Positions 8,803-18,169 of a DNA stretch of 64,000 bases are shown here, in pieces (position 1 is the stretch's first letter; each line of letters opens with the position of its first letter). The stretch lies in contig NZ_CADFEB010000003.1 in NCBI RefSeq assembly GCF_902833085.1, positions 682,001 through 746,000 of the forward strand. Reading direction: 5' to 3'. The position numbers and the translations under genes were made by a program. The DNA comes from Burkholderia ubonensis (GTDB taxonomy: Bacteria > Pseudomonadota > Gammaproteobacteria > Burkholderiales > Burkholderiaceae). The notes beneath the pieces are model-generated. The model had not been told where the DNA came from. It worked only from the letters and a program-made list of their open reading frames with translations, and did no database searches.

Positions 8803-9564
8803 AAACAAATGGGCGAACAAAAAGACCGGGTATTCCCTGCCCTGGCGATCTGCACCGAACACGTCCGGGCCGTCACGCACGGTTGCCGCAGCAGCGCCGT
8901 CGGCCTGCCCGGGCGACACGCTGGCCAGGTAGTGCGCCACCGCCCGGATGTCGTCGCCCGACAGCGTCGCGGCGATGCCGTTCATCGCGCCGGCCGGATC
9001 CTTGCGCTCGCCCGTCTTGAACGCGGCGAGCTGGGTCGCAAGGTAGATCTCCCCCTGGCCCGCGAGTCGCGGCGCCTGATCCCTGCCCATCAGCGTCGCG
9101 CCGTGGCAGGCCTGGCAACTCCTGGCCTGGATCAAGGCCAAGCCGCGCTTCGCGAGCGCCACGTCGGCCGGAACGTCCTCGTTGCGGGTCGGGGTCTGCC
9201 GCGCGAAATAGGCGGCCAACGTCCTGACCTGCCCGTCGTCGAGATCCCTCGCAAGCGGTCCCATGTAAGCGTTGTGGCGCGTATCGTCGGCGAACGCGCG
9301 CAGTTGCGCCGCGAGATACGTCTCGGGCTGGCCGGACAGCGCCGGATACCATGCATTGAGTGACTGGCCGCGTGCGCCGTGACAGAAGAAGCAGGTCTCC
9401 TGCGGCTGCGGCCACGGACCGCCGTTGGCCTGGTCCGCTTCGCCTGTCCGGCTCATCGCCTTCTCGAAACGCATTCCGTCAAGGATGTCGCGCCCGTAGA
9501 GCGCGCCGGTGCCCGCCAATGCAACGATTGCCACGACAGCGCCGATGATCATTACCCGCTTCAT
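8788..9564 (-). CDS. Membrane-anchored diheme cytochrome c (amine oxidase partner 1)
   Basis: The 258-aa protein has an N-terminal hydrophobic anchor (residues 5-24) and two heme-binding motifs, CFFCH at 58-62 and CQACH at 150-154, with likely Met ligands in AYMGP and GAMNG. It should sit in the periplasm and accept electrons from the flavoprotein encoded immediately upstream: the amine oxidase stop codon and this ATG are directly adjacent (TAAATG). Compared with its 218-aa paralogue at 21336-21992, it has a C-terminal tail of about 40 residues that reads through the operon's degenerate terminator into the next promoter. The tail looks like loss of an original stop codon. Confidence 0.9.
   Translation of the reverse strand: MKRVMIIGAVVAIVALAGTGALYGRDILDGMRFEKAMSRTGEADQANGGPWPQPQETCFFCHGARGQSLNAWYPALSGQPETYLAAQLRAFADDTRHNAYMGPLARDLDDGQVRTLAAYFARQTPTRNEDVPADVALAKRGLALIQARSCQACHGATLMGRDQAPRLAGQGEIYLATQLAAFKTGERKDPAGAMNGIAATLSGDDIRAVAHYLASVSPGQADGAAAATVRDGPDVFGADRQGREYPVFLFAHLFVMMT
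8817..8841 (-). terminator. Degenerate terminator of operon B
   Basis: GACCGGG (8824-8830) faces CCCTGCC (8835-8841) across a TATT loop. The inner GGG/CCC pairs remain; on the minus strand one pair is mismatched and one is a G-T wobble. A run of five T follows. It matches the perfect GACAGGG/CCCTGTC terminators at 2217, 19881 and 23725 but lies inside the cytochrome c reading frame. Confidence 0.55.
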
Positions 9565-11067
9565 TTACACCCTCACGCCGTGTTGTGCCAGCTTGCCGAG
9601 CGCCTGCAGCGCCGCGCGGTGCCCCGAGCGCACCGCGCCGTCCATCGAGCCGGCCCAGATGTCGGCCGTCTCCGTGCCCGACCAGATCAGGCGGCCCACC
9701 TCGGGCTGCAGGAACTTGCCCCATTTCGTCCAGAAGCCCGGCGGGATCGGATGAATGCACTGCAGCGTCCACGGATCGACCCGCCCCCAGTCGAAGTCGT
9801 GGAACTGCGTCGGGCGCAGCGCCTTGTCGCCGAACGCCTTCGCATAGATCGCCGACAGCGCCCGCTCGGCGGCCTTGGGCTCGGCAGGCAGCGCGCCCGG
9901 CGCGACGAACGCGCTCAGCACGCCGACCGACGCGTCCGGCGGCGAGTTGTCGTAGGCGAGGAACACCGGGCCGCCGACCTGGAAGATCTGTCCGCAGTAG
10001 CCGTCGTCCCGCCAGAACGGCCGCTCGTAGACGTGCACCGTCTTGCGCATCGGCGCGTTCGCGGGCCAGCGCTTCTGCAACTGCGAACGCCCTTCCGGCA
10101 GCGGCGGATCGAACACGATCTGGTTGCACAGCGCCGGATTCAGCGCGACGATCACCCGGCGTGCGCGCACGACGCCCTGATCGGTCTGCACCTCGACGAC
10201 GTCGCGATCCCAGCCGGAGATCCTGCGCACAGGGCACGACAGCCGCACCTTGCCGCCGAGTTCGCGCGCCATTTTGGTGCTGAGAACCTGCGAGCCGCCG
10301 ACGAAGCGCGTTTCCTGTGCGCCGCCCTTGATCGACTCGAGCTTGGCGTAATCGCAATCGGCGCTGTTGATCACCGACAGGTAGTGCAGCAGACCGAGCT
10401 GCGCGGGCGCCCCGCCGAGCGACAGCTTCGCGGCCAGCGCGATGAAGTACCCGTCCTCGTATTTCACGCCCTGCTTCGCCAGCCATTCGCCGTACGTGAG
10501 CTTGTCGAGCTCCGGCGCGCGCTGCGCCTTCCACGGTGCGCCGGACGGCACGCCGCGCGCCAGTTCGCCTAGCTTCGCGCCGATCGCGTCGTCGCCGCCC
10601 GTGCCGCCGTGCAGATCCTGCGCGACTCGCGCGTCGCCCGCCAGAATGACGGACTTGCCCGCGTAGTACGTCGGAAACGTATCGACCTCGAGCTCGCGGG
10701 CGAGGTCGGCGATCGCCGTCTGGCCCGGGCCGATCCACTGGCCGCCGGCCTCGGACACGACGCCATGGCCCAGCTCGTGATTGAGGGTGCGCCCGCCGAC
10801 CCGGTTGCGCGCCTCCAGCACGACGAACGAATCGCACCCGGCGCGGCTCAGGTCGCGCGCGGCCGTCAGTCCCGCCAGACCGGCGCCGATGATCACGACG
10901 TCCAGCACGTCGCGGTTCGTGGAGGGCGCTGCAGCACCCTCCGCCAGCGACACCTCGCCCGCAGCCAAAGACACGGCGCCCACGGCCGCGAGACGAAGGA
11001 TCTGACGCCGGGTCTGCGTATCGGGCGAGTGCTGCCGATCCCGCTTGTTTACTCCAACGATTTTCAT
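9565..11067 (-). CDS. Tat-exported flavin monoamine oxidase/dehydrogenase 1
   Basis: This 500-aa protein starts with a twin-arginine signal (TRRQIL, Arg20-Arg21, then a hydrophobic stretch to about residue 42). It then has the FAD site DVVIIGAGLAGLTAARDL, the RVGGRTL and EAGGQWIGPGQ motifs, and the C-terminal SGTETADIWAGSMDGAVRSG of the MAO-like amine oxidase family. The Cys used for covalent flavin attachment in mammalian MAO is not apparent. Folding in the cytoplasm with FAD and export by Tat put it in the periplasm. The cytochrome c gene abuts it, so electrons probably go to cytochrome c rather than oxygen, as known for nicotine oxidoreductase NicA2 and CycN. The amine substrate is unknown. 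Confidence 0.9.
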   Translation of the reverse strand: MKIVGVNKRDRQHSPDTQTRRQILRLAAVGAVSLAAGEVSLAEGAAAPSTNRDVLDVVIIGAGLAGLTAARDLSRAGCDSFVVLEARNRVGGRTLNHELGHGVVSEAGGQWIGPGQTAIADLARELEVDTFPTYYAGKSVILAGDARVAQDLHGGTGGDDAIGAKLGELARGVPSGAPWKAQRAPELDKLTYGEWLAKQGVKYEDGYFIALAAKLSLGGAPAQLGLLHYLSVINSADCDYAKLESIKGGAQETRFVGGSQVLSTKMARELGGKVRLSCPVRRISGWDRDVVEVQTDQGVVRARRVIVALNPALCNQIVFDPPLPEGRSQLQKRWPANAPMRKTVHVYERPFWRDDGYCGQIFQVGGPVFLAYDNSPPDASVGVLSAFVAPGALPAEPKAAERALSAIYAKAFGDKALRPTQFHDFDWGRVDPWTLQCIHPIPPGFWTKWGKFLQPEVGRLIWSGTETADIWAGSMDGAVRSGHRAALQALGKLAQHGVRV

Positions 11068-11133
11068 CGCGCCTTTCCTTTCTCAGTTTTTATCAGGACC
11101 GCTGACTCATCTGCGCAGACAGGCCGAGCGTGC

Positions 11134-12099
11134 TCACTGCGACGCAAGCACGCCGTCCTGCGAAAACAGCAGCGGCTTGCCGCCTGCGCCGACCAGCGCC
11201 GCGGTCAGCGTCGCGCGGTCCGGGCGCTGCGTGACCGCGAACGATTCGCCGTTCGCGCGCTGCGTCAACACCAGCCCGTCGAGTCCGACCGCGAGCAGCC
11301 CGTTTCCGGTCGCGACGACGTCGGTGATCGAGCTTTTCGTGCCGGGGTTCAACGGCGTCCAGGTCGCGCCGCCGTCGCTGCTCTGGAACAGGCTGCCGAG
11401 CAGCCCGCCGACCACGATCCGGCCGTCGGGCATCGCCACGCCGGTCCACAGCGAGCCTTTGCCGCCCGTCTGCAGGTAGCGCCAGTTCGCACCGCCGTCG
11501 GTCGACTTGAGCACGGTCCCCTGCTCCGACACGATGTAGAGCGCGCCCTGGCGATCGGCAAAGATGTGGTACAGGTTGCGGTCCGCCTTGCCGCCGCCCG
11601 GCGGCTTCGGCAACGTCGTCCGGGTCCACGTCTTGCCGCCGTCATGGGTCTGCAGCATCAGCGACCACAGGCCCACCGCGATCCCGTCCCGGGCGCTGGT
11701 GAAGATGACGGAGAACAGCGGCTGGTCGACCGACGTGTCGATGCGCTGCTTCTCCCACGTTTCGCCGCCGTCGGCGGTCGCGAGAATCGCGCCCCACTGG
11801 CCGACCGCCCAGCCGTGCTGCGCATCGGCGAACGTGACGGCCGACAGGGTCGCCGACACGGGCACGCGCCGCGACTGCCGCCACGTGCGCCCGTCGTCGT
11901 CCGACAGCAGGATCACGCCGTGCTCGCCGACGGCGACGACGCGCTTTCCGGCGCGCGTCGCGTCCGTCAGCATCATGCGGGTGGGTGCGGCCCACGCGTG
12001 GGCCGGCTTCGCGGTCCAGTCCGCGACCGTTCCATGGGATTGCGCGAACGCCGCCGCGGCGGCACACAACGCGGTACAGGCAACAAGAGTCTTGATCAT
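11134..12099 (-). CDS. Secreted YCF48-like beta-propeller (BNR repeat) protein
   Basis: From the ATG at 12099 the product is 321 aa with a signal peptide (cleavage likely after AAFA, residue 19). Repeated W-containing blades follow (SDDDGRTWRQ, TADGGETWEK, THDGGKTWTR, STDGGANWRY, SSDGGATWTP), the Asp-box pattern of BNR/YCF48 propellers. It should be periplasmic. Proteins of this family are commonly encoded beside MMPL transporters and DUF1302/DUF1329 genes in steroid or hydrophobic-ester degradation loci, where an accessory role in transporter assembly is assumed. A truncated copy of its 5' end lies just upstream (12131-12427). Confidence 0.82.
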   Translation of the reverse strand: MIKTLVACTALCAAAAAFAQSHGTVADWTAKPAHAWAAPTRMMLTDATRAGKRVVAVGEHGVILLSDDDGRTWRQSRRVPVSATLSAVTFADAQHGWAVGQWGAILATADGGETWEKQRIDTSVDQPLFSVIFTSARDGIAVGLWSLMLQTHDGGKTWTRTTLPKPPGGGKADRNLYHIFADRQGALYIVSEQGTVLKSTDGGANWRYLQTGGKGSLWTGVAMPDGRIVVGGLLGSLFQSSDGGATWTPLNPGTKSSITDVVATGNGLLAVGLDGLVLTQRANGESFAVTQRPDRATLTAALVGAGGKPLLFSQDGVLASQ

Positions 12100-12130
12100 G
12101 GCTGGGCCTCTGTAGGGGGGGTCGCGCGCG

Positions 12131-12427
12131 TCAGTGGTTGAATAAACCCGCCAGGCCGAACCTTGCATCGCCGACCGCAACGGCCGGCAGCGTAGCCGAC
12201 ACCGGCACGCGCGGCGCCTGCCGCCAGGTTTTGCCGTCGTCGTCCGACACGAGAACGACACCGTTCTCGTCGACGGCGGCGATGCGCGCGCCGGCGCGCG
12301 TTGCGTCGGTCGGCGCGGTCCGCGCGTGGGCCGGCTTCGCGGTCCGGTCCGCAACCGATCCATGGAATGGCGCAATTGCCTCCGCGGCGGCGCAAAGCGC
12401 GGTACAGGCAACAAGAGTCTTGATCAT
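12131..12427 (-). pseudogene. Truncated tandem duplicate of the YCF48-like gene
   Basis: This 98-aa frame repeats the first part of the neighbouring YCF48 gene with many substitutions (MIKTLVACTALCAAA start, SDDDGKTWRQ blade). After about 92 residues it switches to GLFNH-stop, which copies the GLFSH-stop end of the MMPL transporter upstream. The following spacer with its GGCCCAGCC before ATG is duplicated too. The offset between copies is exactly 328 bp. It keeps a start, signal peptide and ribosome site, so it may still be translated, but it has only one propeller blade and cannot fold as a full propeller. Confidence 0.8.
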
Positions 12428-12458
12428 GGCTGGGCCTCCGTAGTAGTGATCGCGTGCG

Positions 12459-14819
12459 TCAGTGGCTGAACAAACCGGGCGCGCGCGCCGGCTTGCGGCG
12501 CGGGAACCCGCGCTCCAGCACCGAAGCCAGTGCGGGCAGCGCCGTCATCGCCATCAGCAGGTTCACGAGGAACATGAACGCCAGCAGCTTGCCCATGTCC
12601 GCCTGGAACTTCAGCGCCGAGAAGCTCCACGTCGCGACGCCGATCGCCAGCGTGATCGCCGTGAAGATCGTCGCCACGCCCACTTCGAGCATCGCGTGCT
12701 GGACCGCCTTCACGATCGTCTGGCCGCCCGCGAGGTGCACCTGCAGCCGGTTGTAGATGTAGAACGCGTAATCCACGCCGATGCCCACCGCCAGCACCAT
12801 CACCGGCAGCGTCGCCACCGTCAGCCCGATCTGCAGTTCCTTCATGAACCAGTAGCCGATGAAGGTCGCGACCGACAGCGGCACGCAGCACGCGAGCATC
12901 GCGCGCCAGTCGCGGTACGCGAGGAACACGAGGATCAGGATCGCGGCGTACACGTACAGCATCATCGGCAGCTCGCTCTTCTCGACTTCGTCGTTGGTCG
13001 CCGCGAGCACGCCCGCGTTGCCCGCCGCGAGGCGAATGCCGATGCCGGGGAACGGATGCGACGCTCGGTATTGCTTCACGTCGTCGAGAATCCGGTTGAT
13101 CGTCGTCGCCTTGTGATCGGTCAGGAACAGGTGCACGGCCGTCATGCTGCAGTCGCCGTTCATGAAGCCCTTGATGCGGCCGGCATCGACCGACACCGCC
13201 CCGTAGTTCTCGGGGGCGATCGGCACGACGTTCATCTTCGGGTAATCCTCGTTGTAGCCCTGGTTGTAGGTGCGCAGCAGCGCCGAATACGACTGCACCG
13301 ACACGACGCCCGGCTCGGTGCGCATCGCCGCCGTGAAGTCGTCTTCGTACAATCCGACCGCCGGGTTGTCGCACGCCTTGCCGCTCGACTCGATCGCGAC
13401 CGTGAGCCAGTCGAGGCCCATGTCGTAGTTGCCCGCGATCGACGTCGCATCGCGGTTGAAGCGCGCGTCCGCGCGCAGCTCCGGCGCGCCCGGCTGCAGC
13501 GTGCCGATCACGCGGTCGCGGCTTTGCCAGGCGGCCAGCGCGAACACCACCAGCGTCGCCGCGACGGTCACGCCCGCATACTTCGGCTGCGCGATGCGTG
13601 CGAGCCCGCGCAGCCACGCCGAGCGCCGCTCGCCGCGCTTCAGTGCGCTGTCCGCATAGGTCTTCGAGAAGTTGAAGCACGACGCCGCGACCGGCAGCAG
13701 GATCAGGTTCGTGACGATCTTGTACGCGACGCCGAGCGACGCGGTGATCGCGAGCTCCCGCACCATCGGAATCGGGATCAGCAGCAGCGTGATGAACGAC
13801 ACGAACGCGGTGATGAGCGCCAGCACGCCGGGAATCAGCAGGCCGCTGAAGCTGCGCCGCGCCGCTTCATACGAGCTGTGCCCGTGCGAGATCTCGCGCA
13901 CGATGAAGTTGACCTGCTGCACGCCATGCGACACGCCGATCGCGAACACCAGGAACGGCACCAGCACCGCGAGCGGATCGAGACCGAAGCCCAGCAGCTT
14001 CAGCGTGCCGAACTGCCAGACGAGCGACGTCAGCGAGCAGGCGATCAGCAGCACGGTGAAGCGAACCGAATGGCAGTACCAGTAGACGGCGAGCGCGGTC
14101 AGCAGCAGCGCGATCGCGCAGAAGCCGAGCACGGCGGTCGCGCCGTCGGCGATGTCGCCGATCTGCTTCGCGAAGCCGATGATCTGGATCTCGTAGCCGG
14201 CGTCCTCGAACGGCTTGCGGATCTGCTGTTCGAGCAGCCGGTTGAACGCGACGTAGTCGAGCACCTTGCCGGCGCGATCGCGCTCGTTCAGCTCGGCCGT
14301 GATCATCGCACTGTCCTCGTCGTGCGACACGAGCGTGCCGACGTAGCCGCCGAGCGTCGTCGCGCGGCGAATGTTCGTGACGATCTCGGGCGTCAACTGG
14401 TCGGGCGTGATGGTGCCCGAGATGATCGGCTCCGCGCGAAACCCTTCGTCGGTGATCTCGTTGACGAACGCGTTCGGCGTCCAGAGCGAGCGCACGCCGA
14501 TCCGATCCACGTTCGGCAGGTAGGTGACCGCCTGCGTCACCTTGTACAGCCGCGTCAACCCTTCCTTCGTCCAGATCGGCCCCTTGCGGGCGCGCACGAC
14601 GACGGTGATCCGGTTCGCGCCGAGCAGGTCGTTTCGGTATTTCTGAAACGTCCGGATGTATTCATGGCCGATCGGCATCTGCTTCTCGAAGCCGGCGTCC
14701 ATGCGCAACTGCACCGCGAACACGGCCATCGCGGCGGTGAACAGCCCGATCGCGGCAAGCACGATCGCGCGATGGCCGAAGAAGCCTCTTTCCAGACGGC
14801 TGACTAGACGATTGAGCAC
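12459..14819 (-). CDS. MMPL/RND-family hydrophobic-compound transporter
   Basis: The 786-aa protein has the RND half-duplicated plan: a first helix at 18-37, a large periplasmic loop, five or six helices at about 235-400, one helix near 420-440, a second loop, and a final helix group from about 620. It contains VLAVGIGVDYAFYIYNRL in the second SSD-like set, as in MMPL proteins. The start is GTG with GAAGGGG upstream. Together with DUF1302 and DUF1329 proteins encoded just upstream, it forms the set often found in loci for degrading steroids, terpenoids and long-chain esters, where it is thought to move the substrate through the envelope. Direction of transport is not proven. Confidence 0.88.
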   Translation of the reverse strand: MLNRLVSRLERGFFGHRAIVLAAIGLFTAAMAVFAVQLRMDAGFEKQMPIGHEYIRTFQKYRNDLLGANRITVVVRARKGPIWTKEGLTRLYKVTQAVTYLPNVDRIGVRSLWTPNAFVNEITDEGFRAEPIISGTITPDQLTPEIVTNIRRATTLGGYVGTLVSHDEDSAMITAELNERDRAGKVLDYVAFNRLLEQQIRKPFEDAGYEIQIIGFAKQIGDIADGATAVLGFCAIALLLTALAVYWYCHSVRFTVLLIACSLTSLVWQFGTLKLLGFGLDPLAVLVPFLVFAIGVSHGVQQVNFIVREISHGHSSYEAARRSFSGLLIPGVLALITAFVSFITLLLIPIPMVRELAITASLGVAYKIVTNLILLPVAASCFNFSKTYADSALKRGERRSAWLRGLARIAQPKYAGVTVAATLVVFALAAWQSRDRVIGTLQPGAPELRADARFNRDATSIAGNYDMGLDWLTVAIESSGKACDNPAVGLYEDDFTAAMRTEPGVVSVQSYSALLRTYNQGYNEDYPKMNVVPIAPENYGAVSVDAGRIKGFMNGDCSMTAVHLFLTDHKATTINRILDDVKQYRASHPFPGIGIRLAAGNAGVLAATNDEVEKSELPMMLYVYAAILILVFLAYRDWRAMLACCVPLSVATFIGYWFMKELQIGLTVATLPVMVLAVGIGVDYAFYIYNRLQVHLAGGQTIVKAVQHAMLEVGVATIFTAITLAIGVATWSFSALKFQADMGKLLAFMFLVNLLMAMTALPALASVLERGFPRRKPARAPGLFSH

Positions 14820-14882
14820 GACATTACCCCTTCAAGTATTCCGGCGGCGCACGACGTGCGCCGTCTCCCATGGGTTCCCGCG

Positions 14883-16724
14883 TCAGAAGTTCCGGGTGAC
14901 GAACAAGCCGACGAAATTGCGATCCGCGTACGGCTGACCGACCGTGTTGTGCCCGCCGAAGAACGCCGCGAAGTTGATGCCCGCCTGCCACTTCGGCGGA
15001 TTCTGGTTGAACAGCACGTAGACGTTCACCGATTTCGCGCCCTGCATGTAGTTCGCGCTGAACGTCGGCGTATAGCCGTAGAGCCCGGTGGTGAAGGTCA
15101 CGCCGGGCGTCACCTGCCAGCCGGGGATCAGCGAGCCGTCATACGTCCAGTTGAAGTCGATCGTCGCGCCCACCGAGCTCGACGTGCCCTGCCTCGCGGT
15201 GATCGGATAGCCGAGCCCCGAGTTGTTGTTCAGCCACGGGAAATAACCGGTCGCCGGCACCTGCGTGACCGGCTGGCCGTTGATCGTGCGCGTGACGCTC
15301 GACCCGAGGCCCGGGTAATAGATCCACGTCAGTTCCCAGGTCAGCGCGGCGGAATCCGCGCCGAGCAGCTTGAGGAACGGATACTCGCTGCTCGTCAGCG
15401 CCAGCAGGCCGTTGATGTCGAGCTGGAATTTCTTCTTGTCGACCCACTGCTTGCAGTCGGTCCCCGGCACGCCGTTCGTGTTCAGGTCGAGCGGGCCGCC
15501 CGCGCCGAAGCAGCTCGACAACGCGACGGCGTCGCGCGGCCGATACGACACTTCGGTGCCGATCGCCCACGGGCCGAGGCCGAAGTTCGCGCTGGCGCCG
15601 AACAGCTGACGGTTGCCGAGGTACGACCACTGCGCGGTGCCGTTCGCCAGCGTCGAGAGCACCGGGGACTTGTCGATGTAGTTGAGGTAGTAGAACGCGA
15701 AGTTCGCGTCGAACGAACGCGGCGAGTAGTTGAACTTCACGCCGAACTGCGGCCGGTATTTCGCGGGCAGCTGCGTCGAGACGGGAATGCCGATGTCGTT
15801 GAACGGCGGCCCGGCATAGGTGCCGTTCACGAGCCCGTTCTTGATGCCGTCGAGCACGCCGGAGTTGCCTGCCGCGCCGCCCCCGCCGATCGCGTTCGCA
15901 ATCGTGCCCGCACCGGGGCCCGCCACGTTGAGGTTGTTCGTGTTGATCGTGAACGGCTCGGCGCCGCGGCCGAAGACGTTGGCCAGCGACCAGTACGAGC
16001 CGACCGGCGGGTAGCGGTTGCCGTTCCACTGGAACTGGTAGTAAGCCTCGGTGCTGAACCCGTGGGACAGATCCGCGGCCACGCTCAGCATCGGCGCGGG
16101 GAGCAGCGCCTGCTTGAGCTGCGTGCCCGGGATCAGCAGCTTCTGGGTGTCGAGCGAGTTGGTCGTATTGATGCCGCTCTGCGCGAACATGCTCTCGCCC
16201 CAGTTGATCACCTGGTTGCCGAGCCGCACGTGCGCGTTGCGCCCGCCGATCGTGAAATCCTTCTGCGCCCACAGGTCGAGCAATTGCGCGTTGTAGACCA
16301 CCTGCGCGGACGCGGTGCTCGACAGCGGCGTTCTGGCCGTGTTCCCGGCCAGGAAGTCGTACATCCCCGTGCCGCGCACCATGAACTTCAGCCCCTCGCT
16401 CGGCATCTTCAGCAGCAGTTCGCTGGTCGCGCTGATGTACGTGCTGAACGGCTGCCCTTTCCGGTAGTTCAGGTCGCCGTTGTCGCCGTAGCCCCACTGG
16501 TTGGTGTTGGCCGCCGCGCCGCACCCGTACGCATTCGGGTCGCCGGTGAGCGAGCAGCTCGGACTCTTGGTGCGGATTCCCCCGCCCGCCGTGAGATTGG
16601 TCACCCACGAACCCTGGACAGCGCCTTCTCCCATCGTGAAATCGTATCCGTACGCACTCGACGTCACCGCACCCAGCACGGCAATCGAAATCGTAGTTTT
16701 CCTAACTACCTGATTCGCTTTCAT
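14883..16724 (-). CDS. DUF1302 outer-membrane protein
   Basis: This 613-aa protein has a cleavable signal peptide (MKANQVVRKTTISIAVLG..SSAYG) and long runs of alternating hydrophobic residues with aromatic-rich strands, ending in a C-terminal Phe (NFVGLFVTRNF) as expected for an outer-membrane beta barrel. The length fits DUF1302, a family usually paired with DUF1329 and MMPL genes. It is probably a porin-like entry route for a hydrophobic substrate. It lies 77 bp downstream of the DUF1329 gene. Confidence 0.85.
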   Translation of the reverse strand: MKANQVVRKTTISIAVLGAVTSSAYGYDFTMGEGAVQGSWVTNLTAGGGIRTKSPSCSLTGDPNAYGCGAAANTNQWGYGDNGDLNYRKGQPFSTYISATSELLLKMPSEGLKFMVRGTGMYDFLAGNTARTPLSSTASAQVVYNAQLLDLWAQKDFTIGGRNAHVRLGNQVINWGESMFAQSGINTTNSLDTQKLLIPGTQLKQALLPAPMLSVAADLSHGFSTEAYYQFQWNGNRYPPVGSYWSLANVFGRGAEPFTINTNNLNVAGPGAGTIANAIGGGGAAGNSGVLDGIKNGLVNGTYAGPPFNDIGIPVSTQLPAKYRPQFGVKFNYSPRSFDANFAFYYLNYIDKSPVLSTLANGTAQWSYLGNRQLFGASANFGLGPWAIGTEVSYRPRDAVALSSCFGAGGPLDLNTNGVPGTDCKQWVDKKKFQLDINGLLALTSSEYPFLKLLGADSAALTWELTWIYYPGLGSSVTRTINGQPVTQVPATGYFPWLNNNSGLGYPITARQGTSSSVGATIDFNWTYDGSLIPGWQVTPGVTFTTGLYGYTPTFSANYMQGAKSVNVYVLFNQNPPKWQAGINFAAFFGGHNTVGQPYADRNFVGLFVTRNF

Positions 16725-16801
16725 CGCCCCACCTCACCCAAACCGGATGCCGACGGCGCGCTCGCGCACGCCGGCTCTATTATTTATCTATGCAGCACGC
16801 T

Positions 16802-18169
16802 TCAGCGATCGCTGACCGAGCGCAGCGATTCCGCCGTGAAGAAATCGGCCTTGAAGCGCGGATCGTTGACCTGCTGATACCAGCGAAGGTCCTTGCCCTG
16901 GCCGATCGTGGACGAATCGACCACATAGCGTCCGTTGATCAGGTCGTACTGTACGAACGGTTCGTTGTCGCAGGTGCCGCCCAGCTCCCACACCGGGATC
17001 GGGTAGCTCTCGCGCACCTTCCACAGCTTGCCCTGCGCGTCGTAGTCCTCGCCGACGAGCGCGAGCCAGCTGTCCTCGTCCAGATAGAACACCTTCTTCG
17101 ACGCGACGTGGCGCGCGCTCGGCTTGACCGCCGCCTCGACCACCCACACGCGATGCATCTCGTAGCGGCGGTGGCCGGCGGCGATGCCGTTCGGCGTCGC
17201 GACGTCATGCAGCCTGGCGTTGAAGGTGTACATGCCGAACGCGTTGTACGGCACGATCATGTCCTTCTTGCCCACCAGCTTCCAGTTGAACCGGTCGATG
17301 GGGCCGTTGAACATGTTCGCTTCGTCGATCAGATACTGGTTCTCGAAGCCGATCAGCGGCGCATCGTGCGTATAGGCCGGCATGCGCCTCACGCGGCGTT
17401 GCCCGGGGAAGTAGTAGTACGTTTCCGAGACCTTGTCGAAGTACTGGCGCTGCACGAACGCCTGCCCGGCCAGCGCCGCCGGCGAGTTGGCCGTGAAGTA
17501 GGCGGCCAGGCTGAGCTGGTCGACGTCCTGCGGCGAGCTCTTGCCCAGCTTGCCCGACGGGAAGAAGAAGACCTGCGGGCCGATCCCGTCGATCCATTCG
17601 CCGCCGCCCGTGCGAGGCGAAATGGTCGTGACGTCCAGCGGCCATTCGATGCCTTCGCCGCGATAGCGCATTTCGTAGTTCAGGATCGCTTCGGCGCCGC
17701 TCTTCGGCTGCGGGAACGGCACGCCGGGCAGAATCGCCGACTGCAACGTTTCGCCGTTCGACGCGAGCTTCGCCGACGTCAGGTTCGCCTTCGAGTTCTG
17801 CTCGACGACTTCCGGGAGCTGGCATTCGCGATGCGACGGATAGACGTCCATCCGATAGCCCTTCTGCTGCTTGATCAGCTGGATCTGTCCCGGCGTGAGC
17901 TGGCTCGCGTACTTGTCGACGTTCGCGGCGTCGATCGAGTAAAGGGGCTTCTCGCTCCGATGCTTCCAGAATTCGCCGCGAACCTTCCCGTATTCCCAGC
18001 CGGAGGGCGTCGCCTGCCGGCCGGCGAAGGCGGGCACGGTGCCGTCCTTGTTCGCGCCGCGTTCGGCGCCGACCGGCGTGAGATCGTCCGCCGCGGCGGT
18101 TTCACCGGCCACGAGCAGCAAGGCCGCCGCGATGACCGACATGGCTCCGAGGGTGTGCTTCTTCATCAT
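16802..18169 (-). CDS. DUF1329 periplasmic lipoprotein-like (LolA/LolB-fold) protein
   Basis: The start is set at ATG 18169 (MMKKHTLGAMSVIAAALLL) because AGGAG lies 6 bases upstream. The 455-aa product has a signal peptide ending near AAAD and the hallmark DUF1329 features: LTPVGAERGANKDGTVPAFAG near the N-terminus and the conserved tryptophans and RRV/RRMP segment in mid-protein. DUF1329 proteins resemble lipid carriers and are thought to shuttle hydrophobic compounds between the DUF1302 barrel and the MMPL protein. Confidence 0.86.
   Translation of the reverse strand: MMKKHTLGAMSVIAAALLLVAGETAAADDLTPVGAERGANKDGTVPAFAGRQATPSGWEYGKVRGEFWKHRSEKPLYSIDAANVDKYASQLTPGQIQLIKQQKGYRMDVYPSHRECQLPEVVEQNSKANLTSAKLASNGETLQSAILPGVPFPQPKSGAEAILNYEMRYRGEGIEWPLDVTTISPRTGGGEWIDGIGPQVFFFPSGKLGKSSPQDVDQLSLAAYFTANSPAALAGQAFVQRQYFDKVSETYYYFPGQRRVRRMPAYTHDAPLIGFENQYLIDEANMFNGPIDRFNWKLVGKKDMIVPYNAFGMYTFNARLHDVATPNGIAAGHRRYEMHRVWVVEAAVKPSARHVASKKVFYLDEDSWLALVGEDYDAQGKLWKVRESYPIPVWELGGTCDNEPFVQYDLINGRYVVDSSTIGQGKDLRWYQQVNDPRFKADFFTAESLRSVSDR

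Noticed and set aside
12462..14807. 781-aa plus-strand open frame opposite the MMPL gene
   Set aside because: No ribosome site, no domain-like sequence; it mirrors codon bias of the real minus-strand gene.
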